DNA from: Romboutsia hominis
GTDB lineage: Bacteria > Bacillota > Clostridia > Peptostreptococcales > Peptostreptococcaceae
Direction: 5' to 3'
NCBI RefSeq assembly: GCF_900002575.1
Contig: NZ_LN650648.1
Span: 124,001-188,000 of the forward strand
Length of the DNA: 64,000 nt
Shown: positions 11,376 through 21,173 of the stretch, piece by piece
Layout: each line of letters starts with the position of its first letter
How positions within the stretch are numbered: position 1 is the first letter of the stretch
Notes under the pieces: generated by a model
What the model was told of the DNA's origin: nothing
Database searches by the model: none
What the model saw: only the letters and a program-made list of their open reading frames with translations
Made by a program: the position numbers and the translations under genes

Positions 11376-11966
11376 ATGGCATTAGTACCTGTAGTTGTTG
11401 AACAAACAGGAAGAGGAGAAAGATCTTACGATATATATTCTAGATTACTAAAAGATAGAATAATATTCTTAGGAGACGAAGTAAATGATGCTACAGCAGG
11501 TCTTGTAGTGGCACAATTACTTTTCCTAGAAGCAGATGACCCAGATAAAGATATACATTTATATATAAATTCACCAGGTGGAAGTATAACTGCTGGAATG
11601 GCAATATATGATACAATGCAATATATCAAACCAGATGTAAGCACTATCTGTATAGGTATGGCAGCGTCTATGGGAGCATTCTTATTAGCAGCAGGAGAAA
11701 AAGGAAAGAGATTTGCATTACCAAATAGTGAGATAATGATACATCAACCATTAGGTGGGACTAGAGGGCAAGCAACTGATATAGAAATACACGCAAAAAG
11801 AATATTAAAAATGAAAGACACTTTAAATAAAATATTATCTGAAAGAACAGGTCAGCCATTAGAAACTATTCAAATGGATACTGAACGTGATAACTTCATG
11901 AGCGCACAAGAAGCTAAGGAATATGGTTTAATAGATGAAGTAATCACACAAAAAGACCGTAGATAG
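11376..11966 (+). CDS. clpP: ATP-dependent Clp protease proteolytic subunit
   Basis: Serine peptidase that forms the tetradecameric ClpP chamber and works with ClpX or ClpC ATPases. The catalytic serine is in GMAASMGAF and the histidine in IMIHQPLGG, with the aspartate in the C-terminal third near TERDNFMS. The 196 residues are normal. A GAGGGGG site precedes ATG. It is followed after 15 bases by clpX, so the two are almost certainly co-translated from one message. No CtsR heptad repeat was evident upstream. Confidence 0.97.
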   Translation: MALVPVVVEQTGRGERSYDIYSRLLKDRIIFLGDEVNDATAGLVVAQLLFLEADDPDKDIHLYINSPGGSITAGMAIYDTMQYIKPDVSTICIGMAASMGAFLLAAGEKGKRFALPNSEIMIHQPLGGTRGQATDIEIHAKRILKMKDTLNKILSERTGQPLETIQMDTERDNFMSAQEAKEYGLIDEVITQKDRR

Positions 11967-11981
11967 GAAGAGGTGCTTAAT

Positions 11982-13229
11982 ATGTCAAAAAATGAAGACA
12001 AAAGACAGTTAAAATGTTCATTCTGCGGCAAAAACCAAGAGCAAGTAAGAAGGTTAATTGCAGGTCCAAGTGTTTATATATGTGATGAGTGTGTTGAACT
12101 TTGTGATGAAATAATCCAAGAAGAAATAGAAGACACTGTTGAAGAGGATACAACATCTCTACCTAAGCCAAAAGAGATGATGGACATCTTAAATGGTTAT
12201 GTAATTGGTCAAGAAACAGCTAAAAAAGCTTTATCAGTAGCAGTTTATAATCATTATAAAAGAATATACAGTAAAAAGGCAAGCAATAAAGATGTAGAAA
12301 TACAAAAGAGTAATATACTTTTACTTGGGCCTACGGGTTCAGGGAAGACATTATTAGCTCAAACACTAGCAAAAACTCTAAATGTTCCTTTTGCAATGGC
12401 TGATGCAACATCTTTAACAGAAGCTGGATACGTTGGAGAAGACGTAGAAAACATACTACTAAAGCTTATCCAAGCAGCTGACTTTGATGTAGAAAAGGCT
12501 GAAAGAGGAATAATATATATAGATGAGATAGATAAGATAGCTAGAAAATCAGAAAATCCATCTATAACTAGAGATGTTAGTGGAGAAGGTGTTCAACAAG
12601 CTCTTTTAAAAATATTAGAAGGAACAACAGCTAACGTTCCACCACAAGGTGGTAGAAAGCATCCACATCAAGAATTCTTAAAAATAGATACAACTAATAT
12701 ATTATTTATATTAGGTGGAGCTTTTGATGGTATTGAAAAAATAATACAAGGCCGTGGTAAAGAAAAAACTCTAGGATTTGGAGCTAAAATTGAAAGTAAA
12801 AAAGAAATGGATTTAGGAAAGGTATATGCCCAAGTACTTCCAGAAGATTTACTTAAATTTGGTTTAATACCAGAGTTTATAGGAAGGATTCCTGTTGTTG
12901 CAACTCTAGAATTATTAGATGAAAATGCTTTAGTTCAAATATTAAAAGAACCTAAAAATGCTTTAGTAAAACAATACAAAAAGCTTTTAGAAATAGATGA
13001 CGTTGAACTAGAATTCGAAGATGACGCACTTCGTGCAATAGCTAATAAAGCTATAGAAAGAAACACAGGTGCAAGAGGTCTTAGAAGTATAGTTGAAGGA
13101 ATCATGATGGAGAGCATGTTTGAAGTTCCATCAAGAGATGACGTTAAAAAAGTTGTAGTTACAAAGGAATGTGTAACTAAAGGAGAACAACCAGTATTTA
13201 TATTAAAAGATCAAGAAGAAAGTGCATAA
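11982..13229 (+). CDS. clpX: ATP-dependent Clp protease ATP-binding subunit ClpX
   Basis: AAA+ unfoldase that feeds substrates to ClpP. The N-terminal zinc-binding domain has two cysteine pairs (CSFCGKN and [10 protein letters not shown]); then Walker A GPTGSGKT, Walker [11 protein letters not shown], the RKHPHQE pore segment and GARGLRSI sensor-2 region. The 415 residues are standard. I chose ATG at 11982, 6 bases after GGAAGAGGTG; an in-frame GTG three codons earlier is part of that ribosome binding site. Confidence 0.97.
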   Translation: MSKNEDKRQLKCSFCGKNQEQVRRLIAGPSVYICDECVELCDEIIQEEIEDTVEEDTTSLPKPKEMMDILNGYVIGQETAKKALSVAVYNHYKRIYSKKASNKDVEIQKSNILLLGPTGSGKTLLAQTLAKTLNVPFAMADATSLTEAGYVGEDVENILLKLIQAADFDVEKAERGIIYIDEIDKIARKSENPSITRDVSGEGVQQALLKILEGTTANVPPQGGRKHPHQEFLKIDTTNILFILGGAFDGIEKIIQGRGKEKTLGFGAKIESKKEMDLGKVYAQVLPEDLLKFGLIPEFIGRIPVVATLELLDENALVQILKEPKNALVKQYKKLLEIDDVELEFEDDALRAIANKAIERNTGARGLRSIVEGIMMESMFEVPSRDDVKKVVVTKECVTKGEQPVFILKDQEESA

Positions 13230-13237
13230 TAAAAAAG

Positions 13238-13262
13238 AGGAGCCTTAAAAGCTCCTTTTTAA
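13238..13262 (+). terminator. Terminator of tig-clpP-clpX
   Basis: Stem AGGAGC / GCTCCT (13238-13243 with 13251-13256) followed by TTTTT. Confidence 0.85.
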
Positions 13263-13691
13263 ATGTAAGGATTTTATAACTATAATTAATGGGTATTAAT
13301 AGATTAATAAACTTTAAAAAGTATAAAATATCATTAATTAGATAAAAGAGGATCATTACATATAATAGTCAAAACTTGTTTATTATTAAAATATCATATA
13401 AACTATTCATATAAAACCTATTTAAAGTTTATCATAAAAATTATATAAGAGTATATTTATAAATATATATTATCTTAAAATAGAAAATATAAAGTTTATT
13501 CATTAGTATATTACATTCAATATTACAACATAATAAAATAAGAGAAAAATGATAAAAGATTTTATCAAATCAATAAATTTGTTTATACATTCTTTAAGAA
13601 AAGTGAATTTTTCTATAAATGTTGAAAATTAGGGATTGTAAATATATAATATATAAAGCAATAAAATCTAGCACTTTAAGGAGTGATATTA
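13263..13691. other. Long AT-rich intergenic region before lon
   Basis: About 430 bases with very low GC and no open reading frame with a ribosome binding site. The only structured element I find is an 18-base near-palindrome TGATAAAAGATTTTATCA at 13550-13567 (8-base arms, GA centre), which could be an operator for lon. No CIRCE or CtsR site was found, and no consensus promoter stands out against the A/T background. Confidence 0.5.
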
Positions 13692-16040
13692 GTGGAACAG
13701 AATTATACGAAGATAGAACATGAATTACCGCTAATTCCACTGAGGGGATTAGCGATATTCCCATATATGATACTAAACTTTGACATAGGAAGAGAAATAT
13801 CTTTAAAAGCTTTAGACCAAGCTATGTTAGCTGATGAGTTAGTATTCTTAACTTCTCAGAAAGCAGCAGAAGTTGATGAGCCAACAGAAGATGATTTTTA
13901 TCATGTAGGAACTATATGTAAAGTTAAACAAATGATAAAACTTCCTGGGGATACAGTACGTGTATTAGTAGAAGGAATTTCAAGAGGTAAAATAAAAGAA
14001 GTAAGCAATGAAGAAGGGTATTTTAAAGCAACAATAGAGGAAATAGCATACGATGATGAAAATGCAGAAGAAGATATTGAGGTAGAAGCACTTGTAAGAA
14101 ATGTGTTTGATGCATTTGAAGAGTACATAAACATAGGAAATAGAGTATCACCAGAAATATTAATATCTCTAGGTGAAATAGAAAATGTAGATCGTTTTAT
14201 AGACACTATAGCTGCTAATATCTATCTAAAACCAGAACAAAAGCAAGAAGTTTTAGAAGAATTTGATATTAAGAAAAGATTAGAATTAATATACAAAACT
14301 CTTTTAGAAGAGATAGATATACTTAAAATAGAAAAGAAAATAACTCTAAGAGTTAAAAAGCAAATGAATAAGGTTCAAAAGGAATATTACCTAAGAGAAC
14401 AATTAAAAGCTATACAAAAAGAATTAGGAGAAGAAGAAGACATAAATTCTGAAGCTGACGAGTATAGAGCAAAGCTTAAGAAAATAAAAGCTCCTAAAGA
14501 AACAAAAGAAAAGATATCTAAAGAAATAGATAAGTTTTCTAGAATATCACCAATGTCTCCAGATGTATCAGTTTTAAGAGGGTATTTAGATAATATATTC
14601 TCATTACCTTGGAACAATGAAACTAGAGACAAGCTTGATATAGAAAAAGCTAAAGAAATATTAGATAATGAACATTATGGATTAGAAAAAGTAAAAGAAA
14701 GAATACTTGAGTATTTAGCTATAAGAACATTATCAAAATCACTAAAAGGACCTATCATATGTTTAGTAGGACCTCCAGGTGTTGGTAAAACATCTATAGC
14801 AAAATCGATAGCGAACTCATTAGGAAGAAAATTCGTTAGAATATCTTTAGGTGGAGTTAGAGATGAAGCTGAAATAAGAGGTCATAGAAGAACTTATGTA
14901 GGAGCTATACCAGGAAGAATAATAAATGGAATAAAAGAAGCCAAAACTAAAAATCCAGTATTCTTACTAGACGAGATAGATAAAATGTCAGCAGATTATA
15001 AGGGAGATCCATCTGCTGCAATGTTAGAAGTTTTAGATCCAGAGCAAAACAAAGATTTTGTGGATCACTACATGGAAGTTCCTTTTGATTTATCAAAAAT
15101 ATTATTTGTTACAACTGCAAATAGCTTAGGAACTATTCCAAGACCTTTATTAGATAGAATGGAAATAATAGAGGTATCTGGATATATAGAAGAGGAAAAG
15201 CTTAATATAGCTAATAAATATTTATTACCTAAACAAATAAAAGAACATGGTTTAGCACCTGGTTTTGTTAAAATAAATGAAGAAACTATGAGAGAGATAA
15301 TAGGATCTTATACTAGAGAAGCAGGGGTAAGAAACCTTGAAAGAACTATAGGTAAAATATGCAGAAAAGCAGCTAAAAAGTATGTAGAAGATAAATCTTT
15401 AGAAGAAATAGTTATAAATAAATCTGACCTAGATGATTACTTAGGTAAGAATAAATATAGACATCAATTAGCAGGAACTAAACCAGAAGTAGGTGTTGTA
15501 ACAGGTCTTGCATGGACGTCTGTTGGAGGAGAAACTCTAACTGTAGAAGTAAATGTTGTAAAAGGTAAAGGCCAAATAGTATTAACTGGTAAACTAGGTG
15601 ATGTAATGAAAGAATCAGCTAGAACAGGTATATCTTATATAAGATCAATTGCTGACAAATTTGATATAGATCCTGATTTTTACCAAAATAAAGATATACA
15701 CATACATTTACCAGAAGGTGCAGTACCTAAAGATGGTCCATCAGCAGGTATAACAATGGCTTTAGCTGTTTTATCAGCATTAACAAATATACCAGTAAGA
15801 AATGATGTTGCTATGACAGGAGAAATAACTCTTAGAGGAAGAGTTTTAGCTGTAGGTGGAGTTAGAGAAAAACTATTGGCTGCACATAGATCTGGAATAA
15901 CAAAGGTATTACTTCCAAAAGAGTGTGAAGCTGATTTAGATGAAATACCTGAAAATGTAAAAGAAAAAATGGAATTTGTACTTGTAGACCATATGGACCA
16001 AGTATTAGAGCAGGCATTAGTAAGGAATGGTGAAAAGTAA
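13692..16040 (+). CDS. lon: ATP-dependent Lon protease
   Basis: Homohexameric AAA+ serine protease that degrades damaged and regulatory proteins. Domains in order: N-terminal LAN substrate domain (about 1-200), a long helical linker, AAA+ with Walker [10 protein letters not shown] and Walker [10 protein letters not shown], then the protease domain with the catalytic serine in [11 protein letters not shown] and a lysine about 43 residues later. The 782 residues are full length. GTG at 13692 is preferred because AAGGAG lies 8 bases upstream; the GTG three codons earlier is within that site. The stop codon overlaps the next gene's ATG. Confidence 0.96.
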   Translation: MEQNYTKIEHELPLIPLRGLAIFPYMILNFDIGREISLKALDQAMLADELVFLTSQKAAEVDEPTEDDFYHVGTICKVKQMIKLPGDTVRVLVEGISRGKIKEVSNEEGYFKATIEEIAYDDENAEEDIEVEALVRNVFDAFEEYINIGNRVSPEILISLGEIENVDRFIDTIAANIYLKPEQKQEVLEEFDIKKRLELIYKTLLEEIDILKIEKKITLRVKKQMNKVQKEYYLREQLKAIQKELGEEEDINSEADEYRAKLKKIKAPKETKEKISKEIDKFSRISPMSPDVSVLRGYLDNIFSLPWNNETRDKLDIEKAKEILDNEHYGLEKVKERILEYLAIRTLSKSLKGPIICLVGPPGVGKTSIAKSIANSLGRKFVRISLGGVRDEAEIRGHRRTYVGAIPGRIINGIKEAKTKNPVFLLDEIDKMSADYKGDPSAAMLEVLDPEQNKDFVDHYMEVPFDLSKILFVTTANSLGTIPRPLLDRMEIIEVSGYIEEEKLNIANKYLLPKQIKEHGLAPGFVKINEETMREIIGSYTREAGVRNLERTIGKICRKAAKKYVEDKSLEEIVINKSDLDDYLGKNKYRHQLAGTKPEVGVVTGLAWTSVGGETLTVEVNVVKGKGQIVLTGKLGDVMKESARTGISYIRSIADKFDIDPDFYQNKDIHIHLPEGAVPKDGPSAGITMALAVLSALTNIPVRNDVAMTGEITLRGRVLAVGGVREKLLAAHRSGITKVLLPKECEADLDEIPENVKEKMEFVLVDHMDQVLEQALVRNGEK

Positions 16041-16651
16041 TGAAAATTAGAAGTGCAGAAATAACAATGAGTGCAGTAAACAGAGCTCAATACCCAGACG
16101 AAGGTATACCAGAAATAGCTTTAGTTGGTAGATCTAACGTTGGAAAATCATCAACAGTAAATACATTATTAAATAGAAGAAATTTTGCTAGAACAAGTCA
16201 GACGCCTGGTAAAACTAGAACAATAAACTTCTATCTTATAAACCAAGAATTTTTCTTTGTTGACCTTCCAGGTTACGGATATGCAAAGGTTGCAAAATCT
16301 GAAAAAGAAAAATGGGGAACTATAATGGAAAGATATCTAGCTGATAGAGAAGAATTATGTGCAATATTCTTATTAGTAGATATAAGACATGAACCTACAA
16401 GTGATGACGTTATGATGTATGAATGGATAAAGCACTTTGGATATAAATGCGTAGTAATAGCTACTAAAGCAGATAAAATAGCTAAAGGTAAATACCAAAA
16501 GCATTTTAGTATGATAAGAAAGAAATTACAATTAGATAAAGATGAAAAGATACTTCCTATATCTTCTCTTAAGAAAACTGGAGTAGAAGAAATATGGAAA
16601 GAAATAATAAGCCAATACAATGAAGCTGGTTATGAAATAACTGTTGACTAG
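16040..16651 (+). CDS. engB: Ribosome biogenesis GTP-binding protein EngB/YsxC
   Basis: Essential small GTPase for 50S subunit assembly, 203 residues. G motifs visible: G1 [10 protein letters not shown]2 region with [11 protein letters not shown]3 [10 protein letters not shown]4 TKADK and G5 SSLKKTG. Its ATG overlaps the lon stop codon (TAATG), giving the common lon-engB pair. A strong terminator follows. Confidence 0.96.
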   Translation: MKIRSAEITMSAVNRAQYPDEGIPEIALVGRSNVGKSSTVNTLLNRRNFARTSQTPGKTRTINFYLINQEFFFVDLPGYGYAKVAKSEKEKWGTIMERYLADREELCAIFLLVDIRHEPTSDDVMMYEWIKHFGYKCVVIATKADKIAKGKYQKHFSMIRKKLQLDKDEKILPISSLKKTGVEEIWKEIISQYNEAGYEITVD

Positions 16652-16656
16652 TATGA

Positions 16657-16693
16657 AATAGACTATCTCAAAACTGAGATAGTCTATTTTTTT
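16657..16693 (+). terminator. Terminator of lon-engB
   Basis: A 14-bp perfect stem AATAGACTATCTCA / TGAGATAGTCTATT with an AAAC loop, then a T-run. Confidence 0.95.
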
Positions 16694-16864
16694 ATATTAT
16701 TTATAGAAAAATAATTTATAAATTTATATTAATTAAAGTAAATATTTTAAAATTAAAAAAATTTAAAAAATTAAAACTAAAATGTCAATTTATATTGATA
16801 TTTATTAAATTAAATAGTAAAATATGTAAAATAACACGAAATAGAGCAACTTGGGGGTGAAACA

Positions 16865-18220
16865 ATGAGTAACAATAATCAAAAAGGATTAAGAAAGACA
16901 TTAGGCTTAAGTGCAGCACTTTCTACGGTAGTAGGAATGCTAATAGGTTCGGGAGTATTCTTTAAACCACAAGCCATATATGAATCTACAAATGGAGGAG
17001 CAGGTCTAGGACTTTTAGCATGGTTAATAGGGGGACTTATAACTATAGCTGCTGGGCTTACAGCAGCTGAAATATCTTCTAGTATAGTAAAACCAGGTGG
17101 ATTAATAGTTTATTTAGAAGAAATTTACGGTGAAAAAGTAGGATTTTTAACAGGATGGATGCAATCTATACTATTTATACCTGCAATAACAGCAGCGCTA
17201 GGAATTATATTTGCACAAGAAGCAGTGAGCTTATTGAGTTTACAAAGTGACATATATGTAATTTTAATTGCAATAGGAGTAATAGTGCTTATAGCTTTAT
17301 TAAATTCTCTAGGTGCCAAATTTGGAGGAGGAATACAAACTGTATCTACAATATGTAAGTTAATACCTTTAGCACTTATAGTTATATTTGGATTTATAAA
17401 AGGAGAACCATCAACAGATATAATGACACCTCTGGTAGGTGAAAATACGAATATGGTTAGCGCCATATCTCAAGTACTTATAGCAACTTTATTTGCATAC
17501 GATGGATGGATATATGTGGGAGCATTAGCAGGTGAGATGAAAGATCCAGCTAAGCATTTACCTAAAGCTATAGTAGGCGGAATTTCTTTAGTAATGGGAG
17601 TATACATAATTATAAATGTAGCATACTTATGTGTTGTTCCAGCATCAGAGATGGCAGCAGTAAGTGCACCAGCTACACTTGTAGCAAGTAAATTATTTGG
17701 AGAATCAGGAGCTAAGGTGATAAGTGTAGGTATATTAATATCGGTATTTGGAACATTAAATGGTTTCTTGATGACCGGAGGAAGAATACCTTATATAATG
17801 GGATGTGACGGGAGAATACCTTTTTCAAAAACTTTTGCTAAGTTAAATAATAATGGTGTTCCATTAAATGGAATGTGGTTAATAGCTGGGTTAGCAATAA
17901 TATATTCTTTATCAGGTCAGTTCAATTTCCTATCTGATTTAGCAATATTTACAATATGGATATTCTACACAATGTTATTTGTAGGAGTTATAAAACTTAG
18001 AAAAGATAAGCCAAATATGAAGAGATCATATAAAGTACCGTTATATCCAGTAATACCTATAATAGCAATAATAGGAGGAGTATTTATTGTTGTTAGTACA
18101 TTTATCACTCAAACACAAAATGCTATATTAGGACTTATAATAACATTAGCTGGCTTGCCAATTTATAATATAATTAAAAATAAGAAGATAAAACAAGAAA
18201 TACAAAATAATGTAGCGTAG
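16865..18220 (+). CDS. APC-family amino acid permease
   Basis: Predicted membrane transporter of the amino acid-polyamine-organocation superfamily, 451 residues with about 12 hydrophobic segments. TM1 carries the GSGVFFKP-type unwound motif (GMLIGSGVFFKP), typical of the LAT/SteT-like exchanger branch. Binding residues cannot be assigned to a specific amino acid. ATG follows a GGGGGTG site. It has its own terminator and no metabolic neighbour that would reveal the substrate. Confidence 0.9.
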   Translation: MSNNNQKGLRKTLGLSAALSTVVGMLIGSGVFFKPQAIYESTNGGAGLGLLAWLIGGLITIAAGLTAAEISSSIVKPGGLIVYLEEIYGEKVGFLTGWMQSILFIPAITAALGIIFAQEAVSLLSLQSDIYVILIAIGVIVLIALLNSLGAKFGGGIQTVSTICKLIPLALIVIFGFIKGEPSTDIMTPLVGENTNMVSAISQVLIATLFAYDGWIYVGALAGEMKDPAKHLPKAIVGGISLVMGVYIIINVAYLCVVPASEMAAVSAPATLVASKLFGESGAKVISVGILISVFGTLNGFLMTGGRIPYIMGCDGRIPFSKTFAKLNNNGVPLNGMWLIAGLAIIYSLSGQFNFLSDLAIFTIWIFYTMLFVGVIKLRKDKPNMKRSYKVPLYPVIPIIAIIGGVFIVVSTFITQTQNAILGLIITLAGLPIYNIIKNKKIKQEIQNNVA

Positions 18221-18224
18221 TATA

Positions 18225-18259
18225 AGGAGCCGTCTCAAAATTGAGACGGTTCTATTTTT
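18225..18259 (+). terminator. Terminator of the APC permease gene
   Basis: Stem of about 13 bp containing CCGTCTCAA / TTGAGACGG with G:U pairs, followed by a T-rich run. Confidence 0.92.
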
Positions 18260-18478
18260 ATTTAAGATTATTTAGTTAGATATAGCTATATTACAAAATT
18301 ATTAAATAGATATTATAAGTAAATAAGAATATAACTATAAAAAGCATTCATTGAATTTTAATATTAAAAAATGTATTAAAATAATTAGTTATAGACAAAA
18401 TAATTTTTAAGATAGTAACAAAATAAAATGCAAATTAATATTTTATAAAGTAGAAGAAAAATATGAGGGGGCTAAATC

Positions 18479-19552
18479 ATGGCAGGTAGAGTTAGGAAGT
18501 TATTCCCAGGTGGAAATACGGCAAATGGATCATTTAATTTTTTTGATAATATAATACCTCAAAATGTTAATAGAATCTTTTGCTTAAAAGGTGGACCAGG
18601 AGTTGGAAAATCATCATTTATGAAAAAAATAGCAAAAGAATTTATTGAAAAAGGGTATGATGTAGAGCTACACTACTGTCCATCAGATCCAAGCTCTTTA
18701 GATGGGGTTGTGATACTTAAATTAGGAGTAGTTCTGCTAGATGCAACTGCACCGCATATTGTAGACCCAAAAGACCCTGGTGCTATAGATGAAATATTAA
18801 ATTTTGGTGAATATTGGGATGTAGAAAAATTAGAAAAAAATAAAGATACTATTGTAGAATGTGGAAAAGATATAAGTAACTCATTTAAAAGAGCATATAA
18901 GTATTTAAAAGCTGCTGAGCCAATTTATTATGATATAGAAGAAAAGTATAGAGATTGCATGGACTTTGGTCAAGTAAATCTAAAAATAGAGCATTTTATA
19001 CACGATATATTTAAAGATTCTAGTAGTACTGGTATTTATAAATCACCAAGACATTTATTTGGAACAGCTATAACACCAGTCGGACATTTAGATTATGCAG
19101 ATAGTATATTAAGTCAAGTTAATAAGGTATATCACTTGAAAGGTAATATAGGAACAGGTAAAACTACGTTTTTACGAAATATATGTGATAAAGCCATTCA
19201 AAAGGGAATGAATGTGGAAATTTTTCATTATCCACTTATTAAGGATAAGATTGAAACTGTAATAATAAAAGATTTAGATATAGGTATAACCGTAAGTAGT
19301 TTATTTGAAGGTAAGAATACTATAAATTTAAATGCTTACCTAGATGAAGAAAAATTAGAAAAATATATAGAAGAAATTAAGTTTGATAAAAAAGTATTTG
19401 ATGAGCTATTAAATTATGCTATATCAAACTTAAAAAAGGCTAAGGCAAAGCATGATATTATAGAAGCATACTATGTGCCTAATATGAACTTTGATAAAAT
19501 GGAAGAGTTAAAAGAAGAGATAATAAATAGAATTTTGAAGTATGAAGAATAA
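18479..19552 (+). CDS. Tandem P-loop ATPase-like protein (PRK06851-type), function unknown
   Basis: A 357-residue cytoplasmic protein made of two similar halves, each with a Walker A motif: GGPGVGKSS near residue 45 and GNIGTGKTT near residue 225. The first half starts FPGGNTANGSFNFFDNI; the second has a matching lead-in (HLFGTAITPVGHLDYAD). This matches a Firmicute family of unknown function that I know only by the name PRK06851. The symmetry suggests duplication of an ancestral NTPase. It has its own promoter region and terminator, and neighbours give no clue. Nucleotide binding is well supported; a substrate or pathway is not. Confidence 0.85.
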   Translation: MAGRVRKLFPGGNTANGSFNFFDNIIPQNVNRIFCLKGGPGVGKSSFMKKIAKEFIEKGYDVELHYCPSDPSSLDGVVILKLGVVLLDATAPHIVDPKDPGAIDEILNFGEYWDVEKLEKNKDTIVECGKDISNSFKRAYKYLKAAEPIYYDIEEKYRDCMDFGQVNLKIEHFIHDIFKDSSSTGIYKSPRHLFGTAITPVGHLDYADSILSQVNKVYHLKGNIGTGKTTFLRNICDKAIQKGMNVEIFHYPLIKDKIETVIIKDLDIGITVSSLFEGKNTINLNAYLDEEKLEKYIEEIKFDKKVFDELLNYAISNLKKAKAKHDIIEAYYVPNMNFDKMEELKEEIINRILKYEE

Positions 19553-19553
19553 T

Positions 19554-19592
19554 AAAAAAAGAGAAAGGCACAACGTGTCTTTCTCTTTTTTT
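19554..19592 (+). terminator. Terminator after the tandem P-loop gene
   Basis: Stem AAAGAGAAAGGCAC / GTGTCTTTCTCTTT with a 3-nt loop and a long T-run; the A-run on the left makes it potentially bidirectional. Confidence 0.93.
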
Positions 19593-19711
19593 ATTAGAAT
19601 TAAACTACATATTATTTAATATACTTAGAACTCTAAAGAGTTATTAAAAATATGGATGATATTATTAGAAATTAAATAACATAAAAATTAATTTATAGGG
19701 AGTATAGTTGT

Positions 19712-19756
19712 ATGAAAGACAAATATATGTTGATAATATTAACTAGTATATATTAA
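19712..19756 (+). CDS. Possible 14-codon leader peptide ahead of the pilus genes
   Basis: ATG at 19712 with a GGGAG site 10 bases upstream, encoding MKDKYMLIILTSIY then TAA. Too short to judge by sequence alone; listed because the ribosome binding site is better than expected by chance in this region. Confidence 0.25.
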   Translation: MKDKYMLIILTSIY

Positions 19757-19764
19757 TAAGTAGC

Positions 19765-19845
19765 ATGATGGCGATACTAATTAGAGAGTATCAAATTGGA
19801 AAAATTAATTATCAAGGTAAATTTGAGTATATAGGAGGTAAATAA
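19765..19845 (+). CDS. Possible 26-codon ORF overlapping the pilus ATPase ribosome binding site
   Basis: An open frame from ATG at 19765 (second ATG at 19768) that ends MAILIREYQIGK then INYQGKFEYIGGK. Its last codons contain the GGAGG site of the next gene and its TAA ends one base before the suspected ATA start at 19847. Its own ribosome binding site is weak. It may be a translational-coupling leader, a decayed N-terminal fragment, or chance. Confidence 0.3.
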   Translation: MMAILIREYQIGKINYQGKFEYIGGK

Positions 19846-19909
19846 AATAAACCTAAATAAAATTGAGAGTATATCTTTAAAAAATAAAATAATTAGAAAC
19901 AAATACAAA

Positions 19910-21142
19910 GTGTTTAATATGAAACATAAACACATACAAAATGATGTAAAAGAAGAAGTTCTAAAAAGACCAGAAGAAGAATTGTACATAGGAAATAATA
20001 TAAATTTAAATGAAACTTATGCAAGAGACATTTTTAAAAGTATATTAGACAAAGCTATAATAAAAAATGCTAGTGATATACACATAGAACCATTTAAAGA
20101 GCATATAATAGTTAGGTTAAGGATAGATGGATTCTTAGTAGAAGATATAAAAATAGAATATGAAGTATATCAACAACTATTAGTAGTAATAAAATTAGAT
20201 ACATTTATGAATATAACTGAAAAAAGATTACCTCAAGATGGTAGACTTGCCATTGAGGTAAAAGGTCAAGTGATTGATATTAGAGCATCAACTCTACCAA
20301 CTGTTTATGGTGAAAAAATTGTTTTAAGAATATTAAATAGAAAGTCATTTCTAAAAAGAAAAGAAGAACTTGGATTTTCTAATAAAGCTATAGATAAGAT
20401 AGAAAGTATTATAAATAAAAAGTCAGGGATATTATTAGTAACAGGATCAACAGGAAGTGGAAAAACCACAACAGTATACTCTATAATAAATGATTTAAAA
20501 TGCACAAGTAAAAACATAGTGACTATAGAGGATCCTGTAGAGTACAAAATAGAAGGAGTAAACCAGATACAAGTAAATAATAAAGTAGGCTTGAGTTTTG
20601 AAAATGGATTAAGGTCTATATTAAGACAAGACCCAGATATAATTATAGTTGGAGAAATAAGAGATATAGAAACAGCAAAAATAGCAATAAAAGCAGCTAC
20701 TACAGGCCATTTAGTGATAAGTACTATACATACTAAAGATGCAGTATCTGCCATATCTAGATTATTAGATATGGAAATACCACAATATTTGATAAGTGCA
20801 TCTCTAATAGGAATTATATCTCAAAAGCTCATAAGAAAAGTATGTACCACTTGTATTATGCAGAAGGAAGTAAATGAATTAAACCAAACTAATGAGAAAC
20901 ATACAAATAGGGAGTGCGAAGAATGTAATGGATTGGGCTATAAAGGAAGAACTGCTATTTATGAAATACTAGAAATAGATAATGATATAAGAAAAGATAT
21001 ACAAAATATGCAAGATTATAACACCATAAAAGATACTGCAATAAAAAATGGCATGATAACATTTGAAGAAAGTGCAAAAGATTTAATCGATAATAATATA
21101 ACTACTGAAGAAGAATACATAAGTTTAGAAATAGGTATTTAA
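19910..21142 (+). CDS. pilB: Type IV pilus assembly ATPase PilB/GspE family
   Basis: Cytoplasmic hexameric ATPase that powers pilus extension. Visible: the N2-domain lead-in KNASDIHIEP, Walker A TGSTGSGKTT, Asp box, Walker B DPDIIIVGEIRD, His box TTGHLVISTIHT, and a four-cysteine zinc motif (CTTC, CEECNG). The catalytic part is complete, but the long N1 domain of classical PilB is absent. The start is uncertain: GTG 19910 and ATG 19919 lack ribosome binding sites, while a strong GGAGG at 19834-19838 points to an in-frame ATA at 19847, which would add 21 residues. The platform protein and pilin follow, with no retraction ATPase nearby. Confidence 0.9.
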   Translation: MFNMKHKHIQNDVKEEVLKRPEEELYIGNNINLNETYARDIFKSILDKAIIKNASDIHIEPFKEHIIVRLRIDGFLVEDIKIEYEVYQQLLVVIKLDTFMNITEKRLPQDGRLAIEVKGQVIDIRASTLPTVYGEKIVLRILNRKSFLKRKEELGFSNKAIDKIESIINKKSGILLVTGSTGSGKTTTVYSIINDLKCTSKNIVTIEDPVEYKIEGVNQIQVNNKVGLSFENGLRSILRQDPDIIIVGEIRDIETAKIAIKAATTGHLVISTIHTKDAVSAISRLLDMEIPQYLISASLIGIISQKLIRKVCTTCIMQKEVNELNQTNEKHTNRECEECNGLGYKGRTAIYEILEIDNDIRKDIQNMQDYNTIKDTAIKNGMITFEESAKDLIDNNITTEEEYISLEIGI

Positions 21143-21173
21143 AATTATAATTTATACAATAAACGAGGATAAA

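Noticed and set aside
13669-13690. CIRCE-like TAGCACT ... GAGTG before lon
   Set aside because: The half-sites are only 5 bases apart instead of 9 and the sequence is explained by the AAGGAGTG ribosome binding site.
15680-16090. 136-codon minus-strand frame over the lon-engB junction
   Set aside because: Lies opposite the Lon protease domain and engB start; no ribosome binding site or recognisable protein.
19593-19846. c-di-GMP riboswitch ahead of the pilus genes
   Set aside because: Such switches control pili in related species, but I found neither the type I nor type II core motifs in this stretch.
20305-20754. 149-codon minus-strand frame inside pilB
   Set aside because: Antisense shadow of conserved ATPase motifs with no supporting start signals.
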